DNA of 64,000 bases, taken from assembly GCF_031877795.1 (NCBI RefSeq), contig NC_133935.1, positions 73,116,303 to 73,180,302 of the forward strand, in the 5' to 3' direction. Under the pieces are notes generated by a model. The model ran no database searches. It was not told where the DNA came from and saw only the letters and a list, made by a program, of their open reading frames with translations. Positions 1-12,000 of the stretch are shown here, piece by piece; position 1 is the stretch's first letter, and each line of letters opens with the position of its first letter. This DNA is from Strix aluco. Its lineage: Eukaryota; Chordata; Aves; Strigiformes; Strigidae. Both the position numbers and the translations under genes were made by a program.

Positions 1-3000
1 AGAAGCTGCTTGTCGTATTTTGCCAGGCAGCGTTTTGGTCATTTATAATTACTGTTTGACTTTGGTTTTACTTTCATGACAGTTTGACTTTGCTCCCATT
101 TAGCAGAAATGTTTTGGGCTTAAGAGCTGAAATGCAGGTGACTGCTGTTGTGGTCTTCAAGGATCATTATCTTGACTGACCTCTGGAGAAGCACAAACCG
201 GACTGAAGGCATGCCTGGGGATGGAGTCATGGGCAAATGGTCCAGGAGTGCTGAGGTGTAGGAAAATGGGCCTTTTCTGGCCCAGGAGTGCTGGACATGG
301 ACACTAGTGTCAGGCCCCATCCAACACATGCAACAGCTCTTGGGCTTCAGTAGACCACCTCCTGCCAAGAGAGGAATAAACTGTTCCTCCCTCTGCCATC
401 TGCTCCGGCTTGCCAGGAGGGAAAGACCTCTAAGGAAACCCAGTGGGGACACCACAGCTTTCCCTGGGGCCAGCACCGCATTACCATGCTGTTCACAAAA
501 TGGACCTGCACAATCTCAGCAGGAAAGGGCTGTGGTGTGAAGCCACAGGTTGTCAGCATCGTGGCTTCCTAGAGACAGTATGTAGCTCGAGGGGGGTATA
601 CATAGCTGATGTATGCAAGTGTGAGGTGGACAGAATGCCCTGCAATGCCTCTCCTATAGCCTGGGGGGACATAGGAGGTTTTTACACTCTCACATGGGTG
701 AAAATCCTTTGCAAATGGATGTCCCACATGCCTCTCTTGGGGCAGGTGTCCTTGGAGCCAGGGGGAAGGACCTCAGGGTGGAGAGGCAAGGCTGAGCCTC
801 CGGCTCCAGTACAGCACAAGCAAAGCTATCCACGCCTCTGCTTTATTTTCAGATATCTGAACACTCATTACTCTCTGTGTTAAATGTAACTCCATGTGTG
901 TTTAGTAGTATCTGTACCAAAGGACAGAGCACATCGAGTTGTGATGCTGCAGATTCCCTGAGTCACCCATCATCTGCTGGAGAAGCTTCGCAGGGCTCTG
1001 TGACTGTGCATCCTCCCATCGCTGTGATTCCCAGCCTGATCAAGTCCCAAATAATGAGTTGCTATATTCAGTCGCAGTGTAAAAATACAGTTAAATGTTG
1101 TATCAACAAGTCTAATCTACTTGGTTGTCTCTGATGTGAGAGATCTCTTGAGAACTAAATTTGCTTCATGAAATCAAAAGAGTCAGACAGCTTTAAATAA
1201 AAACAAAGGAACTAATTATGCCTTAAGCAAAATATAGAGAGTCCATATGAGAGAAAATAACATTAACATAGAATTAAAATATGACATTTTTGTCTTGAAG
1301 AACGAAACCCATTTTTTAATGTTGGCACAGGAGGATGATAAAACTCTCCCTGCTCTGAAAGGCAACATGCAGGACTTTGTGTTTGTGCTCTTTATGGTGT
1401 AATGCCATCATATAAACACCCACCATCCAGGCCAAGATTGTTAGCTTTCAGGGCAAGATAACTCTTAAGTCTACAATAAAAGGGAACTAAAATGCATAAG
1501 TGTAATAAAAGAAGCGCAAATAAAAAATGAGAGGGATGTGAATATGGCACCAAACTTTTTATTGGAAATTTCCAGCTCCTCTGCACAATACACGGCCATA
1601 ACAGGACTGGCTACTCCTGCTTGTTGTGCGCTCTATACAAAGGAGTGATAACCTTCAGTGACCCATACCCTAGCAGGATGTTATATCTTCCTGAGTCACT
1701 AAGCAAAATTCAGACCCTGTTTTTCTGCAACTCTCAATAAATCTGAGCAATCCAGAAATATCGTTGCTAATGGAACTGACCTTCTCTTCCAGCACAACCC
1801 CACTGCTGTTTCTAATCTTACATTGACTGCCAGACACTTGCTTCCTAACTAAACTTACTCATCCTCACTCCCATTTTATGCATCACCACTGAATTTGACC
1901 CAGTAGCATGACTGATTTGATTTGTGCCTCAGGGTACTAGAAAGAGAAACTTGCTGTAAAAAAACCCAAGGTACTAGAAAGTACAAGAAACTGGAAGTGA
2001 AATGACATTATGCTTCCTTCTGGCTTCAGTGTCCTGAGTCTGTGAGTAAAAGTGACACCTCTGCTTCCATGAGGACCTCTCAGGGCCATCCAGTTTTCCT
2101 TTTCTTTCTTGGAGGTCCCCAGTGGGGGCTTCAAATCTTCCTGAGGATGCCATCCACAGACTGCAATCCCTGTCCTTCCTCTAAAACGGGAGTGAGGAAC
2201 TGGTACCCACCAGTGCATGCCCAAACTATCACACTTATTGCTGAGCAAAATATATTTCTTTTACCCACTGAGCTGCCCAAGTAGAGCAGAGTGTCATATT
2301 TGAAAGTGTTGGAAGAAATTGAGTTTGGGGTGTTTTGCACTAGAAGCATCGCAGCAGATGATGGTATTGTGAGCGATATTTTGCTTGAAGTTTTCGGGCA
2401 GAACCTGGCAGCAGGGTGACCAGCTGGGCAGCAGAAGACAGGACTTGGCCAGAAAGCTACACATGAGAACAGAAGCTTTATACAGCATGTAGTGAAGGAA
2501 AACATTGGGAAACACTAGAAATCTGTAAGGGCTGATGCTGTTATCCACATTCTCAGCCAACTAATCTCCCAGTATCGATATGGTGTTTATTTAACACTAA
2601 AGAAAGACGTGGAGCTCTTCACAAGACAAGTAAAACACATCTCTGGCAGAACTGTTTTCTTCTTTCTCTGTGAAAAATAGCTTCTTTCTGCAGTTTTAAG
2701 CCACTCAGACGATATGTTACTGCTTTATCTCCCTCCAGTCACTTGTTCTTCCCTCCCCATCCTGGCCGGGGTGAGAGGCACCGCACGTGAAGCCCTTCAG
2801 AGCTCAGCTCACCAAGTAGCTTTCAAGAGCTATGGGTGGTTTTCAGCTCCCATGAAAACTAGAGGAAGCTGAGGGTACTTGAGACTTGGCAAAGGATCAG
2901 ACTGTGACTGATTTACAGCACTGAACTCTGCGTTTCTGGGGCTGCTTGAGAGACAGAGCAATGAGAAATTTTCATTTGTTCCTCCTCTGCTCTGCCTTGG

Positions 3001-5644
3001 TAGAAAAGGCCCTACTTTCCCGGTTGGTTATGGAGTTTAGCTGGTGTTTAAACACCTGGTGTAAAGACATCAGGTGTTTGCACAGCTGAACTTCTGCAGT
3101 GTGGGACAGAGGCAACCTGACCCCTGTTGTGACCCTTGCACACTAAACCTCTTCTGCACCATCAGGAGAAAATCATGTTCTTAACATTACTGCTGCAAAC
3201 AGAAAGGCCAGAGTGTTTATTCCCGTCATCACTCCATGTAGCACTTTATTGCTTCAGTGAATCAGTGGAAATAATCCAAGAGTAAAACACTTACAGGTGG
3301 ATGTGATGAAGCCAAAGACAAGACTCTACTGACTTCATTAGAGCCGGGGTCGCTCCTGCATTTAAACCTAGTCCTAAAATAGCTGTCCTACTGTTTTACA
3401 TTGCAGCTTCTCATGACGTGTCCCAAATACAAAGAATTAAGAATACATTCAACACTTCAAAGAGGTTTTAAAGAACTTCTATGATCGCACCATGCCCACG
3501 CCTTGAGGAGGGAGGCCAAAAGCTGTTTAACTGCTTTCTGGTTTGAGCTGTTTTACATCTTTTAAATTGTTTGTTATTTTAATGGTAAAAATAAATTCTG
3601 TCTCAGTTTGACAAACTGCAGCAAATCCCTTAAGCTTAACAGCAGTTACCAGAAATGGGTTTGCTGTCAGAGAAGGTACCCTCAACAGTTTAGGAAGTGA
3701 CCTGGGATCTTTACTGGCTAGGGGAGCTTATGGTCTTTGTTGGAATTGTAGCTCCAACTTTCAAAAGCACTTGATGTCCATAAAGACTCTCAGGGAACTC
3801 GGAGCCATGGGCTAAAGCACAAAAAAGAAATCCTGATCGAATGGTCTAATAGAGCTCTCACTTTGTGGGGATGGATATTGGGGTCCTGCTTGCTTCATTA
3901 TTTCTTGGTCTAATCATTGACTGAAATATGGGCAAGCCATCTGAGAGCAGAACCTCAGGCTTCTCCTGCTTCTTCTCCTCCTAGACCCGTGTGTGTATGT
4001 CCCTCCAGAGTACACAGGGTGCCCTCCCTCACGCTATGCCCTTTCACCAGATGAAGAAAACTCTTTCTTCAGGGGCAGGGTCTGTGATTTCAAACCTCCA
4101 AAGGCTAAGGCAAGCTCTGGCTTCCAGCCCAGAGGAGTGCCCTAAGGAGCCTGGCACCACACAACCTTTCTGACACCATGGCTATCAACAGCTGAAGTGT
4201 TTCTAGGTATTCATGGCAGCATGACCTAAGGAAAGGGTCGTAAGGAGAGTTTTCATCAGGGAACTTCAATGCTGTAGTGTTCTCAGCACCTCAGCGCTAA
4301 AGGTTTACTGCTCTCCTGAACACAGAACACCTGAACACAGGCACCTGTAACTGAAGTTGCAGCCTGAGGCATCAAAATACTATTATTTTAGCTATCTCCT
4401 TAGGTGGTTTTAGGTATCTCAAGGAAATGTTTACAAAGGCTCACTTTGGCCTAGGGAGGATTATTTCCCTCGGTTCCTCTATAGGCAGTGGAAGGGAGCA
4501 GGATCCTGCTGGACAGTCCAACCTGCCTATGCCATGTTTGTGCCCTGACACTCAGCCGACACTCAGCTGAAAGGTCTGCACCTTTCCACTGTGTCATGGA
4601 ATGCTACAGCTGTCAGCTCAACCAAGTCACAGCTGGCCTTTGGAAATCCCTGAAAAGGCTATTTTTGGCAATGATCTGAGCATTCAGGAAATGTTTCTGG
4701 AAAGACAATGTAGGGTCCCTTAAATGTGCTTTGGAGGAAGGTTCACTCAGAGCTGGCATGCCCAGCAGCTCCATCTCCCTTACCACTGGTTCACACTCCC
4801 TCAGAAACGAAGGGTGCCATAGCTGAGCTCCGGTCACCACTTCCTACCATGCTCAACAGAAACCTGGCAGATGCACAGCGCAGGATTGCAACAGACAGTA
4901 CTTCTTATTCATCTCTATTTTCCCATATTAGTCTCTGCAGACCAATCAGAAACAGTTCACCAAACAAAGTTAAGCAATATCACAGAGAACTTTAAGAAAT
5001 TACTCTTATCATCCCTCCTGAGGATAGGCTCAATGGTCAAGGCCACAGTGAAATCTTCCTTTTATTGTAAAAGTTAACTGAAGTTAGTTATTAAAGTGCT
5101 GCCAGTATTTAGGGAGGTTCTGAAATGAAGAACAGCACAAGATACCTGCACTGCCTCTGAAAATTTCACAGATATCTTTTTCCATAAAATCTTGGTGTGG
5201 TTTCTTATGAAGAGCTTCCTGGAAGACATATCAGGTACAATTTTGACTTGCCAGTCTGGATATGGGATATGTGAAGTAATGCTTATAAATGAAATGCTTC
5301 TAATCATGTGTTGTATTTCTTGTAAAATGTAAAAGTTTCTCTTGTGGAATTTGTTTGCATTTTTCAAATGTTTATATTGCAGAGAAGCAGAGTTTGTGAG
5401 TATGTATATACAGATTGAAAAGTGGGGTGAAGCATGTTGATATTTAATTATTCAATTAAAGTTACCAGATTTTTGTGTACTTCTTAGTCAATATTTAAGA
5501 TAAAATAATAAAGGTAATAAAGTATCCCTTTGTTAATCTCCTCAACAAAATGACACACAACAAAATATGCATTACCAAAGGTTCACGGATGTGAAGGATT
5601 AGCTGTGGAGTTGGAGTTCTTTACATGTGAGAGATGGTAATGCT

Positions 5645-5722
5645 GTTAATTGCTGGCCATGAGAGCTATATGGAATTTAATTTAATGAGTGTTAATTGCT
5701 GGCCATCAGAGCTATATGGAAT
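5645..5722. repeat. Imperfect tandem duplication, two 32-bp copies at 46-bp period
   Basis: The block gttaattgctggccatgaga and its continuation (5645-5676) recurs at 5691-5722 with one base different (gag versus cag). The two copies are separated by 14 bp of AT-rich sequence. It looks like a local duplication rather than a dispersed element. Confidence 0.85.
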
Positions 5723-7779
5723 AAAACTGAACCAGAATGTTATCTCTGGGGTTTCAGTTCAGACCTAGTCTTGGTCAACGAGCGAAAGTTGTTACCACTA
5801 GATAGGTATGCAGTGTAAGTTTGATCTATGCTCCTGTTTCCCAAGTGTGGGTGGACACATTATAGAAGTCATCAGAAGAATTGTGCTAGTTGGTCATATT
5901 CCACAAGGAGTCCAAGGACTTAATGATGTGAGCACTCTGGAAAAACAGTGGGGGTTACTGGAGTATGGACCTCTCTTTTAGGGGATTTGTGGAGGATATT
6001 GGTCTCCACTATGTTGGTACTCATCACAATATCCCCATTTTCTTTAAAACATCTAAAATAAGTAATGGTGCCAACAGCCAAAATACCCTCCCTATGCAGA
6101 GGGCATCCTATCTTTCTAAACATATATGGGAAGAAAATGAAAGTGAGCAAGAGGAAGGCAATACTGACTGAAGTCAGTACCTGACAGCTGCTGACAGCCT
6201 GTGGAAGAGGGAACGATACAAGAAAAGCTCAATTAGCGGGTGACTAGCAGTAGTGGTCATCTAGCTGCAGCAAGGTGCCACACCGTATGGTCTCATTTAC
6301 CTGTCAGGAAACAGATTGAAGGCACTTTACACTGCACTTCAGATGCTCAGGCTGGCTTGGTTAAACTTAACTTGAGTAATGCCACATCCACCACAGTCTT
6401 TAAAGCAGACTCATGCTCACATGGTTCAGCTTGACAAGACCCTTGGGGCAAGGCTCCAGGTCTCCTTCTGCAACTCTAAGTCATTGTCCCAAAGCTAGCC
6501 CAGAGGTGAGTCGGTAAATTGGGGTTCCTATCAGGAGGGAAAAGCACACACAAAATACATCTTCAACAAGACCAGCACTAATAAACCAAAGGAGATTCAG
6601 AGAGTTATAAAGAGGCATATTGTACATTCCCTGAGATTGGGGCATTAAATTTGGCCCGAGGAAAGAACAAAGCCTGTGCAAGGGGCAGGAGTGAGAACTA
6701 AAGTATTCACAAAAGTTACAGCAGCTGCAGCACTGGGGAAAATCTGAAATTAAAGAATAACCCACGCACTTCTATTTTTATGGCTTATGAACATTTCAAA
6801 GGGTACAAATAGTACATCTTGTGCCCTATAATGTAATGAACAAAACTATTCAACAGGACTTCCAGCAATATTACTCTCTGTGACGTGAAGTCTAAAAGAC
6901 TGATACTCACACTAGGAAATAGAGTAATTCTAAAATCTTTAATAGATAAAACTTCTTCCTGCAAATCTAAGTACACAGAGATTTATCAGAGAAAGAACTA
7001 AATTAACCAAGTTTTTAATTTAAATTTCAGCAGCCTCAGGTTTGGAGCTCTGATCCCAACAGAGGGAGGGATGGTAGTGTACAATTACAGGATTGGAGTA
7101 CGATTTTAACTGTCTTTGGATCAGGGTTTTGAATGAGCTTAGATTTTGAGTACTATTCTGTTAGAATAATTACCTGCCAGTGTTTGGAAAATATTACAGA
7201 TCTAATTTGTTTATGTTAAAACAAATAGTAAAAATGTTTAACCCATTGCCAAAATAGTGAATCCTTTGTGGAAAAATATCAACAAAACCAGCATATCTAA
7301 GAGTTTCACCTGACATTATTTGGACTTCTACACATCCATGAATTTCCCCAGAATAAATTAGAAAGAAAACAAAATAAAATCACTTCAAATAGGTCAATAA
7401 CAGGCCCTGAGCTGTAGCAAAGTTTCAGGATGGGACTCACATTTTAATGCCAAAATTGCCATAGATAAAAACCTTTCCATCTGTTCATAACTATGCAAAT
7501 TTCTTTGTGCCACTTTCAAACCTGTCCTGTGATATCTCCAAATATTGAGTACACACAAGTCTGAATTAGAAATGCATGTAGGCTATTTCAGCATGAGTCA
7601 GGCAATAGACCTGGGTGAGGAACTAGTGTTGGCCGGGCATCTGTCACAAGACCACCACCAAAGACTAAGGTGCCAGGGAGCATTTGCACTAGAAAACAAA
7701 AAAAAAAAATGCTCTATTATCAATGTCACAAAAGACTTTTTGTTTCCTACAGTACATCTTCATCTCCGAGTCACAAGAA

Positions 7780-7890
7780 AATAGAATAGGATAGAATAGA
7801 TTAGTTCCAGTTGGAAGGGTCCTACAATGATCATCCAGTCCAACTGCAGCTACCAAAAGCAAGTTCCATGGCTCCTGTCTAGGACTAGTA
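7780..7890 (-). mobile_element. CR1 LINE 3' fragment, antisense
   Basis: A short atagaatagg/atagaataga run is followed by agttggaagggtcctacaat and catccagtccaactg. This is the reverse complement of the 3' tail of avian CR1 elements, including the terminal pentamer repeat. Only the 3' end is present, which is normal for 5'-truncated CR1. The left edge is clear; the right edge fades after about 7860. Confidence 0.8.
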
Positions 7891-8800
7891 CTGTATTAAA
7901 TATTTAATGGTGGCTACAGCAGAGAGAAATGTTTTTAGATAGTGCATTTATTTAGGTGAATTTAATGTGGGAAGAATGTGAGGCACAGAAAGAAACATAA
8001 CAGCACAGCAAGCAGCACAGTGATGGCATCAACTAATTGCTGCAAAATACCCAGTGGTATCAACTGAAATGGATCTTGAATCTTCTCATGTGTAATGTGG
8101 GCTTCAGGTGTCATTTCTGGTCTATTCAGCACAAACATGCAAATGGGGGTTGGGACAAGGTAGAAAATAGTATTTAGGTCAGACATTGCAACAACTGTTT
8201 GTGAACATGAAACAGAGGAGAAGCATTCCAGACAACCTGTAACAACCTAACAAATCTTACAAAAAACTTAACAAGTAGAAATATCATGCTTTTTTACTAC
8301 TGAGCCTAACCTCCTTGTCACACAGACCCAAGCTGAAAGATTCAGCTCTGTCTCCGAGTGCAAGAGAGGATGGCCAAGCACTGCCTTGGCTCTGCCTTTC
8401 CCCTTGGTTTGGTGGGTTCCAGTGAGCTCTCAGCCCTTCTGGCAGTGCCACAAAGAGAAACCACTTGCGATTCACTTCTTTGTTCTATAAGATATTAGTC
8501 TCCCTTGAAGGAGGCAGTTTTTGGTTGAAGACAGCTGACTTGGAGATAAATTAAATCAAAATCAATCTTGTCCGCTTTTTGGCTGCATCTTTAGAAAGAA
8601 ATACTTCATGCTCCAGTGAAACATTTCCCTGCAGTGGGAGGAGGAGGAGGGCAGGAGATCACCTCGGCAAAGTGAAATGGGTGTCTCAACCATGTCTCTT
8701 GATCTTCAGAGGTGGTAATGCTCAGTTTGGAGTTCACTCACCTATGCTATGGCTACCTACCCCACAGTACATAAGGAGCTAATCCCGTTCTTCATTTCAG

Positions 8801-8869
8801 GTTTTTAAGTGACTAAGGCCAAAGAGAAGCACACACAAGTCACCATCCACGCCTGACATTTCAGGAGAA
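8801..8869 (+). other. SLC26A3: SLC26A3 5' UTR part of the first coding exon
   Basis: A pyrimidine-rich stretch ending in ttcatttcag at 8800 is a good splice acceptor. The coding exon therefore probably starts at 8801 with 69 nt of 5' UTR, joined to an upstream non-coding exon as in other SLC26A3 genes. The upstream exon was not identified. Confidence 0.6.
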
Positions 8870-9000
8870 ATGGTTGAACCTGTGGGCAACCACTATGTTG
8901 TAGCCAGACCTGTGTACTCAGAGAATTTGTTCAATGAAGAGCACGAGAAATTGCACAGATACCATAAAAACTTTTGGGATCACCTGAAAATATACTTTCG
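8870..9000 (+). CDS. SLC26A3: SLC26A3 coding exon 1 (aa 1-43)
   Basis: The exon encodes the cytosolic N-terminus from the initiator Met. The motif VVARPVYSE is the conserved SLC26 N-terminal signature. The donor is cg|gtaagg, and the last two bases start an Arg codon completed by the next exon. Confidence 0.95.
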
Positions 9001-12000
9001 GTAAGGAGATTTTTTTTTTTAAATATGGATCTAAGAAACAGCCTGAGCTGCTGCTCTCAGACAGCATGAACTTTACCCTGACAACTTTCATCTCAGATTC
9101 CAACAAATCAAATAAAACTCTAAATGCAATGTCAGATTTTTCTAAAGAATTTTAGTTGCTATTACTCTTAAAAGTCTTCCTACAGTTCCTAAAGTTGTAT
9201 CCCGGGCAGGTTCTCTTTTCCTGGACAGCAGTGACCTTGGTAGCACAGACTTTGGGGACACCTTATTGTGGCCTTTCAATACTTAAAGGGGGCTTAAATA
9301 AAGATGGGGACAAACTTTTTAGTCGAGCCTGTTGTGATAGGACAAAGGGTAACAGTTTTAAACTAAAAGAGGGTAGATTCAGACTAAATATAAGAAAGAA
9401 ATTTTTTACAGTGAGGGTTATGAGACATTGGAACAGGTTGCCCGGAGAGGTGGTGAATGCCACATCCTTGGAAACATTCAAGGTCTGGTTGGATGGGGCT
9501 CTGAGCAACCTGATCTAGTTGAAGATGTCCCTGGTCATTGCAGGGGGTTGGATTAGATGGCATTTAAAGGTCCTTTCCAACCCAAAACATTCTATGATTC
9601 TATGAAAATTTTGGTTGGAAGGGAGTTCTGGAGACCACTGGGTCCTCCTTGAAGCACAGCTGGCAGAGCAGGTTGATCAGGGCTATGTCTGTGAGAGATT
9701 TTGACCTCTGGCAGCCTGAACCTGAATCCTTACCCCTTCATTTTCTCTCTGAAGAGGCTGTGACTCAGCCAAGCTGTTCACCAACAGCTCTGTCCTCTTG
9801 TGTCTTTACAGCTGCTCCCCACAAAGGGTTAAAAAAATTGCCTTGAATTTGTTTCCCATCATCTCATGGCTGCCAGCATACCGCTTCAGGGAGTGGATCC
9901 TGAGTGACATTGTCTCTGGCATCAACACAGGGCTCGTGGCTGTCCTGCAAGGTACCTCTGGGAAACGTGTGCTCTGACACAGCCTGCTAGGCCAGGTCCA
10001 AAGGGACTGCTGGCTGCAACCTGTAACACACATGTCACCTTCTCCGGGTCTCTGTCCTTACAGGTCTCGCCTTTGCTTTGCTGGTGAATGTTCCCCCCAG
10101 TTATGGACTGTATGCAGCATTTTTCCCCAACCTTGTCTATTTTATCTTTGGCACATCCAGACATATCTCAGTGGGTAAGTTCATGCACACCAACCACTCT
10201 CCTCACTGGTGAAGAAGTATGTGCTGTCCCTTCAGGTGTCTAACGAATGCCTTGCGCTGCTCAGGTCCCTTCCCTGTCCTGAGCCTGATGGTGGGAGGAG
10301 CCGTCACCAGGCTGGTCCCAGATGACAGTGCTGGAAATGGCACTTCCACTAATATCTCAGCAATAAATGAAGAGAGGGTGATGGTGGCTGCATCTGTAAC
10401 CTTCCTTTCTGGGGTTTTTCAGGTTGGTAAACATATGTGTGTGTGCCTGCACACTTCTATATGCATGTATATGAATAGATGGATAGTGGACTGACCTTCC
10501 TCTGCTGGTGTACTCACCAAAGTAATTCTCTTCCCCTTCCCATGTAACTGACCTTGGCTCACTGATTAGGAGACATCTGCCCCCCTTCAGGGACCAGGCA
10601 CTGATCCATGCTGTGAAATCCCTGGTTTTACCCAGATATGAGCCTACAGTCCACACAGCTGGACCCCACCTACAGCAAAAAACAATCTGCTGGATAGGAA
10701 AAAAGTAGCTGTGAAAGTAATGTGAATGATGAAGACACACCAAGGGCAATAAAACCTCTGTCTCATAATAGCAAAGTATTTGGATTTGTCTTTTCAAAAA
10801 AAAACCCCGGTTTCTCATTACTTCCTAATATAGAAATCCTACAGTTCCTTTGTAACCTATGACAAACATATAACAAACATATCATGTTTGTGCTTCATGA
10901 AACACTGGTACCATGTGAAAATATGGGTACTGAAAACACTAAGACTAAATAGGTTTATTTTAGCTATAAAATAAAAAGAATAGGTTTTAACTGCTCTAAC
11001 AATTGCTGTTAGTAGTCTTATGCCCCCTGTTGCTAAATCTCAATTTTTATTGCGAGTCTGCTGACAGTAAATTCCTTAATCCCTGGATGTATGGGATTAG
11101 GTGAAAATCTTTGTTTCCATTAAATATGGTTCTCTTTGTTGTAGAGACTGCTTAAAAGCATGAATGAATCCCACTGACGTGTGGTCATTTTGCATTTCAG
11201 TTGCTTCTGGGAATTCTCCAGTTTGGATTCATAGTTATTTATCTATCACAATCATTAATCAGCGGTTTCACGACTGCTGCGGCTATCCATGTTTTGGTAT
11301 CTCAGCTGAAATTCATGCTTCAGCTACCTGTCCCTGGATTTAATAAACCATTTGGTATCGTCTATGTAAGTGCTAAGTGTTCATTATTTGCTAATGCTAT
11401 TGAAACCTGTGATGTATATCTGACTGTGTATCACAAGGCAGTAATAACAGAACTCAGCATAAAAACAGCCAAGCAGGAGGAAACACAAGAGAAAAATATA
11501 AGAGATGTGTTATTACTATATGACCAATCTTTAAATTTATTACCAAACAGCAAGTTACACCCTATTGGGCTAATTAAATAATATTTTCTATTGTGTGCTG
11601 CCATATTTTAATTAAGTGTTCAACTTTGCTTCAAGCATTTAATTATTCATTTTTACTGGACTGATATTATATATTATTTAATTTGGGTATGACTCTGTGA
11701 GGGCTGTTGGATGAGAAAGGAGGAAGGGAGGAGCAAAGAGGGGGACCTGCTCAGTAATTCCACGTGCGCGTTTCCTATTGTGCATGTGTGTGTTGCTCCG
11801 ACCCTCCCTCAGGGGAGGCCAGGAGGAGAGGGTGTTTCTGGGAGGAGAGCCAGTGGAAAGGGTGTTTCACAGATGCTTTAGTCGTTTGGGTTATGCACAT
11901 GCACATTCACTGGGGCTTGCAATCCAATCATGCCACAGGGAATAAATCCCAACAACCGTAATCCTTAGAGAAATTCAGATACAGCTCTTCTGGAAGGGAT

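Larger units (their letters stand above)
1..8800. other. Upstream region of SLC26A3, no gene recognised
   Basis: Open frames here are short and resemble no protein I know. In other amniotes DLD lies beyond the 5' side of SLC26A3, but none of its exons is visible. The non-coding first exon and promoter of SLC26A3 should lie somewhere in or left of this stretch; I could not place them. Visible contents are a 46-bp-period duplication near 5645 and an antisense CR1 fragment near 7780. The rest looks like ordinary AT-rich intergenic DNA. Confidence 0.6.

Noticed and set aside
443-883. 146-codon open frame upstream of SLC26A3
   Set aside because: No recognisable domain, no splice support, Cys/His content looks random.
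2880-2910. HNF4-like word ggcaaaggatca as possible SLC26A3 promoter element
   Set aside because: A single weak match 6 kb from the coding start with no located first exon; not enough support.
9156-9518. 120-codon open frame
   Set aside because: It is the end of the CR1 reverse-transcriptase ORF plus flank, not a host gene.
10423-10426. Alternative donor four bases after SLC26A3 exon 4
   Set aside because: It would break the frame into exon 5; the upstream gttggt donor gives the conserved spacing.
10357-10818. 153-codon minus-strand open frame
   Set aside because: It overlaps SLC26A3 exon 4 in antisense and continues into intron; no similarity.
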